A DNA stretch of 18,112 nt from DATIJJ01 sp039936115 (GTDB lineage: Bacteria; Pseudomonadota; Gammaproteobacteria; DSM-16500). How positions within the stretch are numbered: position 1 is the stretch's first letter; each line of letters begins with the position of its first letter. The notes beneath the pieces are model-generated. The model made no database searches. It had not been told where the DNA came from and worked only from the letters and a program-made list of their open reading frames with translations. Where the stretch lies: assembly GCA_039936115.1 (NCBI GenBank), contig JBDTIZ010000048.1, forward strand, positions 1 through 18,112, in the 5' to 3' direction. The position numbers and the translations under genes are program-made. Positions 1 through 8,361 of the stretch are shown in pieces.

Positions 1-444
1 TACCAACGAACAACCAGTAAAATAATTTCTCTTTCGAAATGCCTCCATTTAAAACTTATCATTTTCTATAACCTGATTATTTTTAGAGGCGGGATTTTAG
101 CAAATTAATGGTTTTTGCGACAGAACCAAAAGAAGACCGCGTGAGCATGTGCGCGATGATGCAGGACACAATTCAAGCGCAACAACTGATAAGTATATCG
201 ATGTGGAACTTAGGGAACGTCATAGATCAGCTAAAAAGAAGCCAATACTGATTGAGAATTGAATCCCATGGCGGATTTCACCCGCTTATGCAGTTGAACC
301 CTAAAAAATATCATTTCATGTAATAAAATAGTCATTAGTACTAAAATTTTTAAGAATGCAAATTTGCTCGGGATTCATCGATTTTAATGTCATACTTAAT
401 ATTCAATCCATGCCCTCGCACCTTGAAAAGACAGGAGGTCTTCA
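1..444. other. Upstream region without an intact gene
   Basis: This stretch precedes the sdh operon. I found no complete gene in it. The only protein-like signal is a short frame ending at 262 that looks like a recombinase tail (listed separately). The first 25 bases contain a frame ending in TAA at 23-25 that could be the last codons of a gene lying outside the window, but it is too short to judge. The part from about 263 to 432 is AT-rich and presumably carries the sdh promoter. I could not pick a convincing -35/-10 pair there. An excellent Shine-Dalgarno sequence (AGGAGGT, 433-439) ends the region. Confidence 0.6.
101..262 (+). pseudogene. Possible remnant of a tyrosine recombinase C-terminus
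   Basis: The frame is open from 101 to the TGA at 260-262, with no start codon in a sensible place. Near its middle it reads GHNSSATTDKYID (about 164-202). This fits the GHxS..TT..Y signature that ends phage and plasmid integrases, where the Tyr is the nucleophile; here it would be the TAT at 194-196. A basic tail follows. The upstream catalytic boxes (the HxxR region) are not recognisable, so if this is an integrase only the last 30-40 residues survive. The segment is short and the match rests on one motif, so chance resemblance is quite possible. Confidence 0.28.
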
Positions 445-1143
445 ATGCGATTTTCAATTTACCGTTACAACCCTGAAACCGATACAGCGCCTCATATGCA
501 GGACTATGAGCTAGAAATCCCGCAGGGCTCAGACATAATGGTATTGGACGCACTTCAATTAATAAACGAACAAGATGAGACACTGGCATTCCGTGCATCA
601 TGTCGTGAAGGCGTATGCGGTTCTGATGGTATGAATATCAATGGAATAAACCGTTTGGCTTGTATCACCTCTCTTTCTTCGTTGACCGCACCCATTGTAA
701 TAAGACCACTGGTTAATATGACTGTAATTCGAGATTTAGTCGTTGACTTCACGCTATTTTTTAAACAATACGAACGCGTCAAACCCTACTTACAAAACGA
801 TTCTGAACCACCCATTAAAGAGCGACTACAATCACCAGAAGATCGTGCCAAATTAGATGGGCTATACGAATGCATCTTATGCGCATGTTGTACTAGTTTC
901 TGTCCTTCATCCTGGTGGAATCCAGAAAAATTTATTGGCCCTGCTGGTTTGCTGTGGGCTGATAGGTTCTTAGAAGATAGCCGTGATACTGCAACAAATG
1001 AACGGTTAGCTGATTTAGAAGATCCATTTAGTGTGTATCGTTGCCGAACTATTATGAATTGTACAGTCGTTTGCCCTAAGCATTTAAATCCTGCTGCGGC
1101 TATTGCCAATATTCGTCGGACAATGACGAAAAAAGGATCTTAA
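445..1143 (+). CDS. sdhB: Succinate dehydrogenase iron-sulfur subunit SdhB
   Basis: The 232-residue protein carries electrons from the flavoprotein SdhA to ubiquinone in respiratory complex II on the inner face of the cytoplasmic membrane. The N-terminal ferredoxin domain shows the 2Fe-2S ligands C53, C58, D61 and C73 (CREGVCGSDG), with Asp in place of a Cys as in the E. coli enzyme. The C-terminal domain has C143, C146, C149 and C153 (CILCACCTSFCPS) and C200, C206 and C210 for the 4Fe-4S and 3Fe-4S clusters. The WWNPEKFIGPAGLL stretch around the quinone site is intact. The start is decided by AGGAGGT five bases upstream. Length agrees with E. coli SdhB (238). It is the first gene of the operon instead of the last, which is unusual. 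sdhC begins 24 bases downstream. Confidence 0.98.
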   Translation: MRFSIYRYNPETDTAPHMQDYELEIPQGSDIMVLDALQLINEQDETLAFRASCREGVCGSDGMNINGINRLACITSLSSLTAPIVIRPLVNMTVIRDLVVDFTLFFKQYERVKPYLQNDSEPPIKERLQSPEDRAKLDGLYECILCACCTSFCPSSWWNPEKFIGPAGLLWADRFLEDSRDTATNERLADLEDPFSVYRCRTIMNCTVVCPKHLNPAAAIANIRRTMTKKGS

Positions 1144-1167
1144 TTATTTCTTATTCGAGGAATGAAT

Positions 1168-1542
1168 ATGAATAAACAGCAAGTCCGGAACTTTAATTTA
1201 CTCAATATCCGTTACCCGTTTACGGCAATTATTTCTATATTGCATCGATTATCAGGTATTTTTTTGTTTTTATTGATTCCGTTTCTGTTATGGATGCTGG
1301 ATATAGCTTCAGGGTCATCAATCGGATTTAATCACATACGAACAGTGTTAACAAATCCTGCGGCTAAATTGATATTGTGGTTTATTTTGGTAGCGCTATG
1401 GTATCACCTGCTAGCTGGCATTCGACATTTATTAATGGATATTGGAATAGGAGAAGGCTTAAGAAGCGCACGTTTAAGCGGAGGAATAGCGATAATAGTT
1501 ACAGTCATCGCAGCAATATTAATGGGGAACTGGCTATGGTAA
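1168..1542 (+). CDS. sdhC: Succinate dehydrogenase cytochrome b556 subunit SdhC
   Basis: This small membrane anchor has three transmembrane helices (about residues 17-45, 64-88 and 102-122) and binds haem b and ubiquinone with SdhD. The signature SILHRLSG gives S23 and R27, equivalent to the quinone-site S27 and R31 of E. coli. YHLLAGIRHLLMD gives H80, equivalent to haem ligand H84. I place the start at the second ATG (1168) because GAGG at 1157-1160 is seven bases away, whereas the first ATG (1162) is only one base from it. The resulting 124 residues compare with 129 in E. coli. The stop overlaps the sdhD start by seven bases, which suggests translational coupling. Confidence 0.96.
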   Translation: MNKQQVRNFNLLNIRYPFTAIISILHRLSGIFLFLLIPFLLWMLDIASGSSIGFNHIRTVLTNPAAKLILWFILVALWYHLLAGIRHLLMDIGIGEGLRSARLSGGIAIIVTVIAAILMGNWLW

Positions 1543-1895
1543 ACAAACTAACAACAGACATGAGCTTGACGGGAAATGGTTTGCGTGACTGGTTAGTGCA
1601 ACGTTTTTCCTCTCTAATCATCGCAATTTATTTTTTGGTGTTATTAGGATTTTTTATTCTACACTCGCAACTTGATTACTCTACATTTCAACATTTTTTT
1701 GCTAGCACATGGATGCAAGTATTTACACTCATTACTTTATTAAGTTTATTTTTACATGCCTGGGTTGGTATTTGGACAGTCATCACAGATTACATAAATC
1801 CCATTGCTATTAGATTAACTATTCAAGCATTAGTTATTTTGACATTGCTCATTTATTTTTTTTGGGGCATCGAAATCTTATGGAAATTGGCTTAA
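1536..1895 (+). CDS. sdhD: Succinate dehydrogenase membrane anchor subunit SdhD
   Basis: The 119-residue protein is the second membrane anchor of complex II. It has three hydrophobic helices, about residues 24-43, 58-81 and 91-114. LHAWVGIWTVITDYI contains H74, matching the haem-region H71 of E. coli, and D85-Y86, matching the quinone-site D82-Y83. The ATG at 1536 overlaps the end of sdhC, and a GGGGA sequence lies just upstream. The frame is open further upstream, but that part runs antiparallel in sense to SdhC and carries no SdhD similarity. Its stop (1893-1895) lies 11 bases before the sdhA start, so the operon is tightly packed. Confidence 0.95.
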   Translation: MVNKLTTDMSLTGNGLRDWLVQRFSSLIIAIYFLVLLGFFILHSQLDYSTFQHFFASTWMQVFTLITLLSLFLHAWVGIWTVITDYINPIAIRLTIQALVILTLLIYFFWGIEILWKLA

Positions 1896-1906
1896 TGGGG
1901 AAAAAA

Positions 1907-3670
1907 ATGAAGATAATTAATTATACGTTTGATGCTGTGATTGTTGGAGCTGGCGGCGCAGGGATGACAGCATCATTACAACTTGCACATTCAGGATTAA
2001 AAGTCGCTGTCATTTCGAAAGTGTATCCTACACGTTCACATACTGTCTCTGCACAAGGAGGAATCGCTGCGGCATTAAGCAATGTTCATCCTGATGATTG
2101 GCGATGGCATATGTTTGATACTGTTAAAGGATCAGATTATTTAGGCGATCAAGATAGCATTGAATATATGTGTAAAATGGCTCCGGATGCGATGTATGAG
2201 TTAGAACATATGGGCATGCCATTCTCACGGCTAGATAACGGTAAAATTTATCAACGTGCTTTTGGTGGTCAAACAATTGATTATGGTAAAGGAGTCGCTC
2301 AACGTACATGTGCTGTTGCAGATAGAACAGGACACGCATTACTACATACTTTATTTCAAAATAATATCAAAGCTAAAACTCATTTTTTTAATGAATGGTT
2401 TGCTATTGATCTTGTGAAAAATGCACAAAATAAAATTGCAGGTGTCATTGCACTGTGCATTGAGACAGGTGAAATAGCATTTTTTAATGCGAAAGCCACA
2501 ATTTTTGCAACAGGTGGAGCGGGCAGAATTTTTGAAACCTCCACAAATGCATTGATTAATACAGGTGATGGATTAGGGATGTCATTACGCGCGGGTCTTC
2601 CATTGCAAGATATAGAAATGTGGCAGTTTCATCCAACAGGTTTGCCAGGTGTAGGTATCTTAATTACGGAAGCAGTGCGTGGTGAAGGTGGCTATCTTAT
2701 TAATAAAAATGGCGAACGCTTCATGGAACGCTACGCACCACACGCAAAGGATCTAGCATCACGTGATGTCGTGTCTCGCGCAATTGCATTAGAACTTCGC
2801 GCAGGCAACGGTTTTAATCCAGATGGCGTTGATTATGTGAAATTGAAACTTGATCACTTAAGTGCAGATGTTATTAATTCACGGTTACCAGGAATACGAG
2901 AATTGGCAATCACTTTTGCACATACTGATCCAATTGTTGAACCCATTCCTGTGACACCTACGTGTCATTATATGATGGGAGGAATCCCCACAAATGTGCA
3001 TGGCCAAGTCATTACGTTAGGATCAACTGATGAAGATCAAATTGTCGAAGGACTTTATGCAATAGGCGAGTGCGCGTGTGTTTCTGTCCATGGTGCTAAT
3101 CGTTTAGGCAGTAATTCCTTATTAGATTTAGTTGTATTTGGAAAAGCTGCTGGATTGCATGCTGAAAATGCAATTAAAGATGGATTACCACTACATTCAA
3201 TAAATGAAAGTGACATTGAAGCAGCATGCTCGCGAGTAGAGCGCTGGAACAATTCTAAAAAAGGCGAAGATTTCAGAATCATTCGTCATGCAATGCAAAA
3301 AGTGATGCAAAATGATTTTGGCGTATTTCGCATGGAAGAACACATGGTAGAAGGTCTTAAGAAATTGAAAGATTTACGTGAGCGTCTTAAAGATGCTGTT
3401 CTAACAGACACAAGCAAAGTTTTTAATACTGCGCGAATTCAGGCATTAGAATTAGACAATTTAATGGATGTCGCTTTAATGACTGCTACAGCAGCTTTAA
3501 CGCGTAAGGAAAGTAGAGGTGCGCATAGCCGAGAAGATTATCCTAAACGTGATGATCTGCATTGGTTAAAACATATTATTGTTTTTTTAAATGAAAATGT
3601 TAAGTATCGTCCTGTCAATATGAAACCAAATTTTGTAGATCCATTGAAACCAATGGAAAGAGTATATTAA
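1907..3670 (+). CDS. sdhA: Succinate dehydrogenase flavoprotein subunit SdhA
   Basis: This catalytic subunit of complex II oxidises succinate to fumarate and links the TCA cycle to the respiratory chain. The 587 residues agree with the 588 of E. coli. The Rossmann motif GAGGAG (14-19) binds ADP of FAD. H45 in TRSHTVSAQGG is the covalent FAD-attachment His. HPTG, RGEGG, SRDVVSRA, the HYMMGG segment and GANRLGSNSLLDLVVFG provide the substrate and FAD site. SREDYPKRDD near the C-terminus is typical. The start at 1907 is chosen because GGGGA (1897-1901) is correctly spaced and MKIINYTFDAVIVGAGG matches the family N-terminus; in-frame starts at 1862, 1880 and 1895 would add residues the family lacks. 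It is last in the operon, after sdhBCD. Confidence 0.98.
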   Translation: MKIINYTFDAVIVGAGGAGMTASLQLAHSGLKVAVISKVYPTRSHTVSAQGGIAAALSNVHPDDWRWHMFDTVKGSDYLGDQDSIEYMCKMAPDAMYELEHMGMPFSRLDNGKIYQRAFGGQTIDYGKGVAQRTCAVADRTGHALLHTLFQNNIKAKTHFFNEWFAIDLVKNAQNKIAGVIALCIETGEIAFFNAKATIFATGGAGRIFETSTNALINTGDGLGMSLRAGLPLQDIEMWQFHPTGLPGVGILITEAVRGEGGYLINKNGERFMERYAPHAKDLASRDVVSRAIALELRAGNGFNPDGVDYVKLKLDHLSADVINSRLPGIRELAITFAHTDPIVEPIPVTPTCHYMMGGIPTNVHGQVITLGSTDEDQIVEGLYAIGECACVSVHGANRLGSNSLLDLVVFGKAAGLHAENAIKDGLPLHSINESDIEAACSRVERWNNSKKGEDFRIIRHAMQKVMQNDFGVFRMEEHMVEGLKKLKDLRERLKDAVLTDTSKVFNTARIQALELDNLMDVALMTATAALTRKESRGAHSREDYPKRDDLHWLKHIIVFLNENVKYRPVNMKPNFVDPLKPMERVY

Positions 3671-3693
3671 TTTCATGATATGATTGAGGAATT

Positions 3694-4605
3694 ATGACTA
3701 CTTCATTTCTTTTATATCCTGCTCTTCCATTCAGACTGGATTATACCGTCTGGGCTTTGCGTAGAAGAAGCAAAAATATAATTGATCAATGGGATGGCAA
3801 ACGCTACACCAGATTATTTTTCATTGAAAACCAACTTATTAAAGTCTCAGTAGAACAAAAAAATAAGGAAGAGATTCTAGTATCAACTAATAAAAAAATT
3901 AATCAAAAAACAAAAATCAAGTTAACTCGATTATTAGAAATAATGTTTGGTCTTAATCGAAAGTTACAAGGTTTTTATCGTATTGCAAAACAAGACACGC
4001 ATTTGGCACCACTTATGGCACAATTTAAGGGACTCAAGCCGCCACGATTCCCAACTATTTTTGAAGCACTTGTTAACGCAATTTCTTGTCAACAATTATC
4101 GCTGGATGCAGGATTGCAAATTCAAAATCGTTTTGCTCAACATGTTGGAAAAAAAATGAGTGATACTGAAGGAACCTTCTATGCCTTTCCAATTCCACAA
4201 GATGTAGCAGAATGCTCGGTTACAGAGTTAAAGAAATTAGGCTTCAGCACAAATAAATGTAAAACACTTATTGATTTGGCATCTAGAATTGTTGCTGATG
4301 AAACTTTATTTGATAATTTAGAAAATATATCTAATGACGATATAGTAAAATTTTTATGTCAATTTAATGGAATTGGACGTTGGTCTGCTGAATATGTTTT
4401 ATTACGTGGACTTGGAAAAATTGAAATGTTTCCTGGAGATGATGTAGGTGCCTCCAAAAACTTACAATTATTATTACATTATAAAAATAAATTGGACTAC
4501 CAACAAATTTCAGTAATCACGAAAAAATGGTATCCATATGCTGGGTTCATTTATTTTCATTTATTGCTACAAAAATTAAATAATAAAGGATTGCTGAATA
4601 ATTAA
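3694..4605 (+). CDS. AlkA-type DNA-3-methyladenine glycosylase (HhH-GPD)
   Basis: The 303-residue protein is predicted to excise alkylated bases from DNA as the first step of base excision repair. An N-terminal AlkA_N-like domain (about 1-100) precedes an all-helical HhH-GPD core. FEALVNAISCQQLSL is the typical core helix. The helix-hairpin-helix FNGIGRWSAEYVLLRGLG matches the FPGIGRWTANYFALRG segment of E. coli AlkA. FPGDD follows, and D250 corresponds to catalytic D238. WYPYAGFIYFHLL matches the AlkA C-terminal region. Length fits AlkA (282) rather than Tag or MutY. It lies 23 bases after sdhA and may be co-transcribed. Substrate range cannot be read from sequence, so I give no symbol. Confidence 0.9.
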   Translation: MTTSFLLYPALPFRLDYTVWALRRRSKNIIDQWDGKRYTRLFFIENQLIKVSVEQKNKEEILVSTNKKINQKTKIKLTRLLEIMFGLNRKLQGFYRIAKQDTHLAPLMAQFKGLKPPRFPTIFEALVNAISCQQLSLDAGLQIQNRFAQHVGKKMSDTEGTFYAFPIPQDVAECSVTELKKLGFSTNKCKTLIDLASRIVADETLFDNLENISNDDIVKFLCQFNGIGRWSAEYVLLRGLGKIEMFPGDDVGASKNLQLLLHYKNKLDYQQISVITKKWYPYAGFIYFHLLLQKLNNKGLLNN

Positions 4606-4634
4606 TTACTCTGAAAGTTATTGGAGATAATTTT

Positions 4635-4865
4635 ATGAAGAAAGAATTTAAAATTGGTGATCATGTTGAATGGAATTCAGAAGCAGGCAGAGTCAAGGGA
4701 ACCATCAAGAAGAAAATTACTTCAGAAATAAAATTTAAAACCTATACAGTTCATGCATCAAAAGAAGAACCCCAATATTTGATAAAAAGTGATAAAACCG
4801 ATCATATGGCCATGCACAGAGGTTCTGCACTCAAGAAAATAAGAAAAAGTACCCGTGAAATTTAA
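4635..4865 (+). CDS. DUF2945 small basic protein (Tudor/SH3-like fold)
   Basis: This 76-residue protein belongs to the DUF2945 family ('hypervirulence-associated protein, TUDOR domain'). The hallmarks are the opening KIGDHVEW, then GTIKKKIT, the core ASKEEPQYLIKSDKT and the closing HRGSALKKI. It is lysine-rich and has no signal peptide or membrane segment, so it is presumably cytoplasmic. Its biochemical role is not established; homologues often sit among stress genes, as here. The start is supported by GGAG at 4622-4625. It lies 29 bases after the glycosylase and 21 bases before the aconitase gene, whose extension carries another stress-associated motif. Confidence 0.88.
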   Translation: MKKEFKIGDHVEWNSEAGRVKGTIKKKITSEIKFKTYTVHASKEEPQYLIKSDKTDHMAMHRGSALKKIRKSTREI

Positions 4866-4886
4866 ATTTTAATTAAGGATATTGTG

Positions 4887-7730
4887 ATGATGAAAATCAA
4901 AAATTGGATAAATTGGATTACTGGTACAAAATCAAAAAGGGAGCAAGCGATTATAAATGAATCCTCTGAACAATCCTTTCCAGCAAGTGATCCTCCTTCC
5001 TGGGCGGCCAGTGGACATGACATAAAAACACATACCGTTGAATCTAACTTGGTTCTTATAAAAGAATTTCGCAAAAGTACCCAACAAATACTCTCAGTAA
5101 ATGGAATCAAATATCATTATTTTAGCTTGCCAGCTGCGGAACTTGCAGGACTCAAAAACTTATCACGGTTACCATTTACCTTAAAGATACTTTTAGAAAA
5201 CTTACTTCGTCATTTAGATGGGCATACTGTAACAGTAGATGATGTCAAAGCAGTTGTAGATTGGCTAATACAAAAAAACTCGGATCGTGAAATTGCCTAT
5301 CGACCCGCACGCGTTTTAATGCAGGATTTTACTGGTGTACCTGCTATTGTAGATCTTGCTGCAATGCGTGCGGCTATTAAAAAATTAGGAGGCAATCCTG
5401 AAAAAATCAACCCGCTTTCTCCCGTTGATCTTGTCATTGATCATTCTATACAAGTTGATCAGTTTGTCGTTCCCAATGCATTTGCAATAAACGCTAGTAT
5501 GGAGATGGAAAGAAACTACGAACGTTACGAATTTTTGCGTTGGGGACAAAAAGCATTCCAAAATTTTAGTGTTGTACCACCAGATACAGGAATATGTCAT
5601 CAAATTAACTTAGAATACCTAGCAAAAGCAGTATGGACACAAGAAATTGACGGGGTGGTGTATGCCTATCCAGATACATTAGTAGGTACAGATAGCCATA
5701 CTACAATGATTAATGGTCTTGGTGTATTAGGATGGGGAGTCGGCGGTATTGAAGCTGAGGCTGCTATGTTAGGCCAACCTATTTCAATGCTGATACCTGA
5801 AGTAATAGGGGTAAAATTAATAGGTCGATTACAAGAAGGAATTACCGCAACTGATTTGGTTCTTTCTGTTACTCATCTTTTGCGTAATAAAGGTGTGGTT
5901 GGAAAATTTGTTGAATTTTTTGGCGAAGGATTACAAGATTTGTCGATTGCAGATCGGGCAACGATAGGGAATATGTCTCCTGAATATGGTGCTACTTGTG
6001 GTTTTTTTCCAATTGATGATGCAACACTTAATTATCTGCGCTTAACAGGAAGAGATGAACAAACAATTGCGCTCGTTGAAGCTTATGCCAAGGTACAGGG
6101 ATTATGGCATGACCCTCTTCAATCTGATCCTGTTTTTACCGACATATTAACATTAGATTTGTCTACGATTCGACCTTGTGTTGCCGGTCCAAAACGTCCT
6201 CAAGATCAAATTGAATTAAACAATATCATTAATACATTTGATAAATTTTTAGATGAAAATACACGCACTGAAGAAAAGCTGAAAGCCTTCAGCACAAGTT
6301 CAAATTATGAATTGCATCATGGCGATGTTGTTATTGCTGCAATCACCAGTTGCACCAATACTTCTAACCCAAATGTATTAGTTGCAGCTGGATTGCTGGC
6401 AAAAAAAGCCTTCGAAAAAGGATTAACTCGAAAACCCTGGGTTAAAACTTCATTTGCACCAGGTTCTCAGGTTGTCACCCGATATTTAGAAAAAACTGGT
6501 TTACAAAAATATCTTAATGAAATTGGATTCACATTAGTCGGATATGGATGTACAACTTGCATCGGAAATTCAGGCCCTCTTTCTGAGCCGGTTGAGAAAA
6601 CAGTTATTGAAAATGATTTAATTGTTTCCGCTGTATTGTCAGGCAACCGCAATTTTGAAGGACGTATTCATCCTCTTGTTAAAGCAAATTGGCTTGCTTC
6701 ACCACCGCTCGTTGTTGCATTTGCTATTGCAGGTACGACTTTAATTGATTTGACTAAAGATCCTCTTGGGAAGGATAAAATAGGTAATCCTGTTTATTTA
6801 AAAGATTTATGGCCTACGAATATTGAAATTGCTGATGAAGTAACAAAAATCACTGGCCAAATGTTTCGAGAAGCTTATGCAAATATATTTACTGGAACAC
6901 AAGAATGGCGAGCTATGAAAATTTCCGAGTCTCAAACCTATACATGGCAGCCTGATTCAACGTATATACAGCACCCACCCTTTTTCGATGGAATGGAAAG
7001 AACACCAGAAAAAATAACGGATATCAAAGATGCGAGAATATTAGCACTATTTGGAGATAGCATCACGACAGATCATATTTCACCAGCTGGTTCCATTAAA
7101 CCCGATAGCCCAGCAGGAAAATATTTACAATCTAAGGGTGTAACAATCAAAGATTTTAACTCGTATGGGTCACGTCGTGGAAATCATGATGTGATGGTAC
7201 GAGGGACGTTCGCTAACATTCGTATCAGAAATGAAATGGTTCCTGACGTTGAAGGAGGTTTTACAAAACATATTCCCAGCGGTGATATATTACCCATATA
7301 TGATGCGGCGATGCGTTATAAAAACGAACTTACACCATTAGTTATAATCGCCGGAAAGGAATATGGCACAGGTTCTTCACGAGATTGGGCAGCAAAAGGA
7401 CCTAAACTTCAAGGTGTAGTCGCAGTCATTGCAGAAAGTTTTGAGCGTATTCATCGATCGAATTTAATTGGAATGGGAATCTTACCTCTAGAATTCCCTG
7501 AAGGTGTCTCACGTACAACTTTAAAAATTACTGGTTCTGAACAAATTGATATTATTGGTCTTAATGATCAGATGAAACCTCACATACCAATTAAAACTAT
7601 TATCCGTAGAAATGATAAAACTCAAATTGAGGTAGATCTTATATCGCGTATTGATACATTAAATGAGTTAGATTACTACAAAAATGGTGGCATTTTACAA
7701 TATGTTCTAAGAGGTATGTTAAAAAAATAA
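4887..7730 (+). CDS. acnA: Aconitate hydratase A with an N-terminal extension
   Basis: The enzyme interconverts citrate and isocitrate in the TCA cycle through a 4Fe-4S cluster. From about residue 65 to the end it follows E. coli AcnA almost continuously (DREIAYRPARVLMQDFTGVP, GTDSHTTMINGLGVLGWGVG, SGNRNFEGRIHPL, GSSRDWAAKGP, SFERIHRSNLIGMG). Cluster ligands are C489 (SCTNTSNP), C555 and C558 (CTTCIGNSGP). Each is offset by exactly 54 from the E. coli C435, C501 and C504 as I recall them. The 54 extra N-terminal residues include SFPASDPPSWAASG (30-43), a motif I know from free-standing small stress-related proteins. The ATG at 4887 has AGGA (4876-4879) seven bases upstream. A TTG at 5049, exactly where E. 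coli AcnA would begin, has no ribosome-binding site, so I annotate one 947-residue fusion. Confidence 0.95.
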   Translation: MMKIKNWINWITGTKSKREQAIINESSEQSFPASDPPSWAASGHDIKTHTVESNLVLIKEFRKSTQQILSVNGIKYHYFSLPAAELAGLKNLSRLPFTLKILLENLLRHLDGHTVTVDDVKAVVDWLIQKNSDREIAYRPARVLMQDFTGVPAIVDLAAMRAAIKKLGGNPEKINPLSPVDLVIDHSIQVDQFVVPNAFAINASMEMERNYERYEFLRWGQKAFQNFSVVPPDTGICHQINLEYLAKAVWTQEIDGVVYAYPDTLVGTDSHTTMINGLGVLGWGVGGIEAEAAMLGQPISMLIPEVIGVKLIGRLQEGITATDLVLSVTHLLRNKGVVGKFVEFFGEGLQDLSIADRATIGNMSPEYGATCGFFPIDDATLNYLRLTGRDEQTIALVEAYAKVQGLWHDPLQSDPVFTDILTLDLSTIRPCVAGPKRPQDQIELNNIINTFDKFLDENTRTEEKLKAFSTSSNYELHHGDVVIAAITSCTNTSNPNVLVAAGLLAKKAFEKGLTRKPWVKTSFAPGSQVVTRYLEKTGLQKYLNEIGFTLVGYGCTTCIGNSGPLSEPVEKTVIENDLIVSAVLSGNRNFEGRIHPLVKANWLASPPLVVAFAIAGTTLIDLTKDPLGKDKIGNPVYLKDLWPTNIEIADEVTKITGQMFREAYANIFTGTQEWRAMKISESQTYTWQPDSTYIQHPPFFDGMERTPEKITDIKDARILALFGDSITTDHISPAGSIKPDSPAGKYLQSKGVTIKDFNSYGSRRGNHDVMVRGTFANIRIRNEMVPDVEGGFTKHIPSGDILPIYDAAMRYKNELTPLVIIAGKEYGTGSSRDWAAKGPKLQGVVAVIAESFERIHRSNLIGMGILPLEFPEGVSRTTLKITGSEQIDIIGLNDQMKPHIPIKTIIRRNDKTQIEVDLISRIDTLNELDYYKNGGILQYVLRGMLKK

Positions 7731-7773
7731 TATTTATCCCGAGGAAAAATTGGCTTAACTATGGAGAAATACC

Positions 7774-8187
7774 ATGTATAAAAATATATTGTTTGCAGTA
7801 AAATTTTCTGAAGCTGCCAATATAGCAGGGAAAAAAATTAAAAAATTCGTCGGAGCCATTAATGCAAATTTGTTTTTAATACATGCTCTTGAATTACCCG
7901 TTCTGAATTCCTTTCCTGAAATTCCAAATAAAGAAGACTTATATATCCAAGAAGCAAAGCGACGTATGTCTGGGATGGGGAAAAATTTAGATATTCTTGA
8001 ATATCATCAATTCATTGAAGTGGGTAATTCCAGAATAATTATTCCAGAATTTATTAAGAAACATCACATTGATTTATTGGTGGTAGGACATCATGAAAAA
8101 CAAGGACTTGATCGTATTTTAGGACCAACTGCTTATGCTTTATCAGCACATGCAAAATATGAAGTGTTAGTAATACCATATTTGTAA
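7774..8187 (+). CDS. Universal stress protein, UspA type
   Basis: The 137-residue cytoplasmic protein has the Usp alpha/beta fold: first strand YKNILFAVKFS, second strand NLFLIHALE, and the C-terminal core IDLLVVGHHEKQGLDRILGPTAYALSAHAKYEVLVIP. VVGHH replaces the ATP-binding Gly motif (Gx2Gx9G[S/T]) seen in the MJ0577 subclass, so it resembles the non-ATP-binding E. coli UspA branch. Such proteins accumulate in growth arrest and oxidative stress; the exact role is unknown. GGAG at 7763-7766 is seven bases before the ATG. It follows acnA by 43 bases and may be read through from it. Confidence 0.9.
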   Translation: MYKNILFAVKFSEAANIAGKKIKKFVGAINANLFLIHALELPVLNSFPEIPNKEDLYIQEAKRRMSGMGKNLDILEYHQFIEVGNSRIIIPEFIKKHHIDLLVVGHHEKQGLDRILGPTAYALSAHAKYEVLVIPYL

Positions 8188-8207
8188 TATAGGTTAAGCA
8201 ATATTAC
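8184..8207. repeat. Inverted repeat at the end of the usp gene
   Basis: GTAATAT (8184-8190) and ATATTAC (8201-8207) are perfect 7-bp arms with a 10-base loop, overlapping the usp stop codon. The stem is A/T-rich and no strong T-run follows. It could slow or weakly end transcription, but is not a convincing intrinsic terminator. Confidence 0.3.
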
Positions 8208-8361
8208 GAGTTCTATTTGATGCATATTTAGATGAGAAGTAATATAAAAGAAATATGTAAGTTAAACGAATTTATGACAAATCACCAAAATTAATGATGA
8301 CTATATTTGAATAGAAAAATTTTCTGAATACTAAATTATATTCATAAAAAAGGAGATATTT

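Noticed and set aside
1162..1164. First ATG as the sdhC start
   Set aside because: It is one base from the GAGG ribosome-binding site; the ATG at 1168 has normal spacing.
5049..5051. TTG as separate start of a normal-length aconitase
   Set aside because: Its position matches the E. coli start, but no Shine-Dalgarno sequence precedes it and the upstream frame is open with a good start at 4887. Kept only as a note on the origin of the fusion.
4862..5110. Minus-strand 82-codon frame opposite the aconitase extension
   Set aside because: The plus-strand reading carries a known motif and continues in frame into aconitase; the minus-strand frame has no support.
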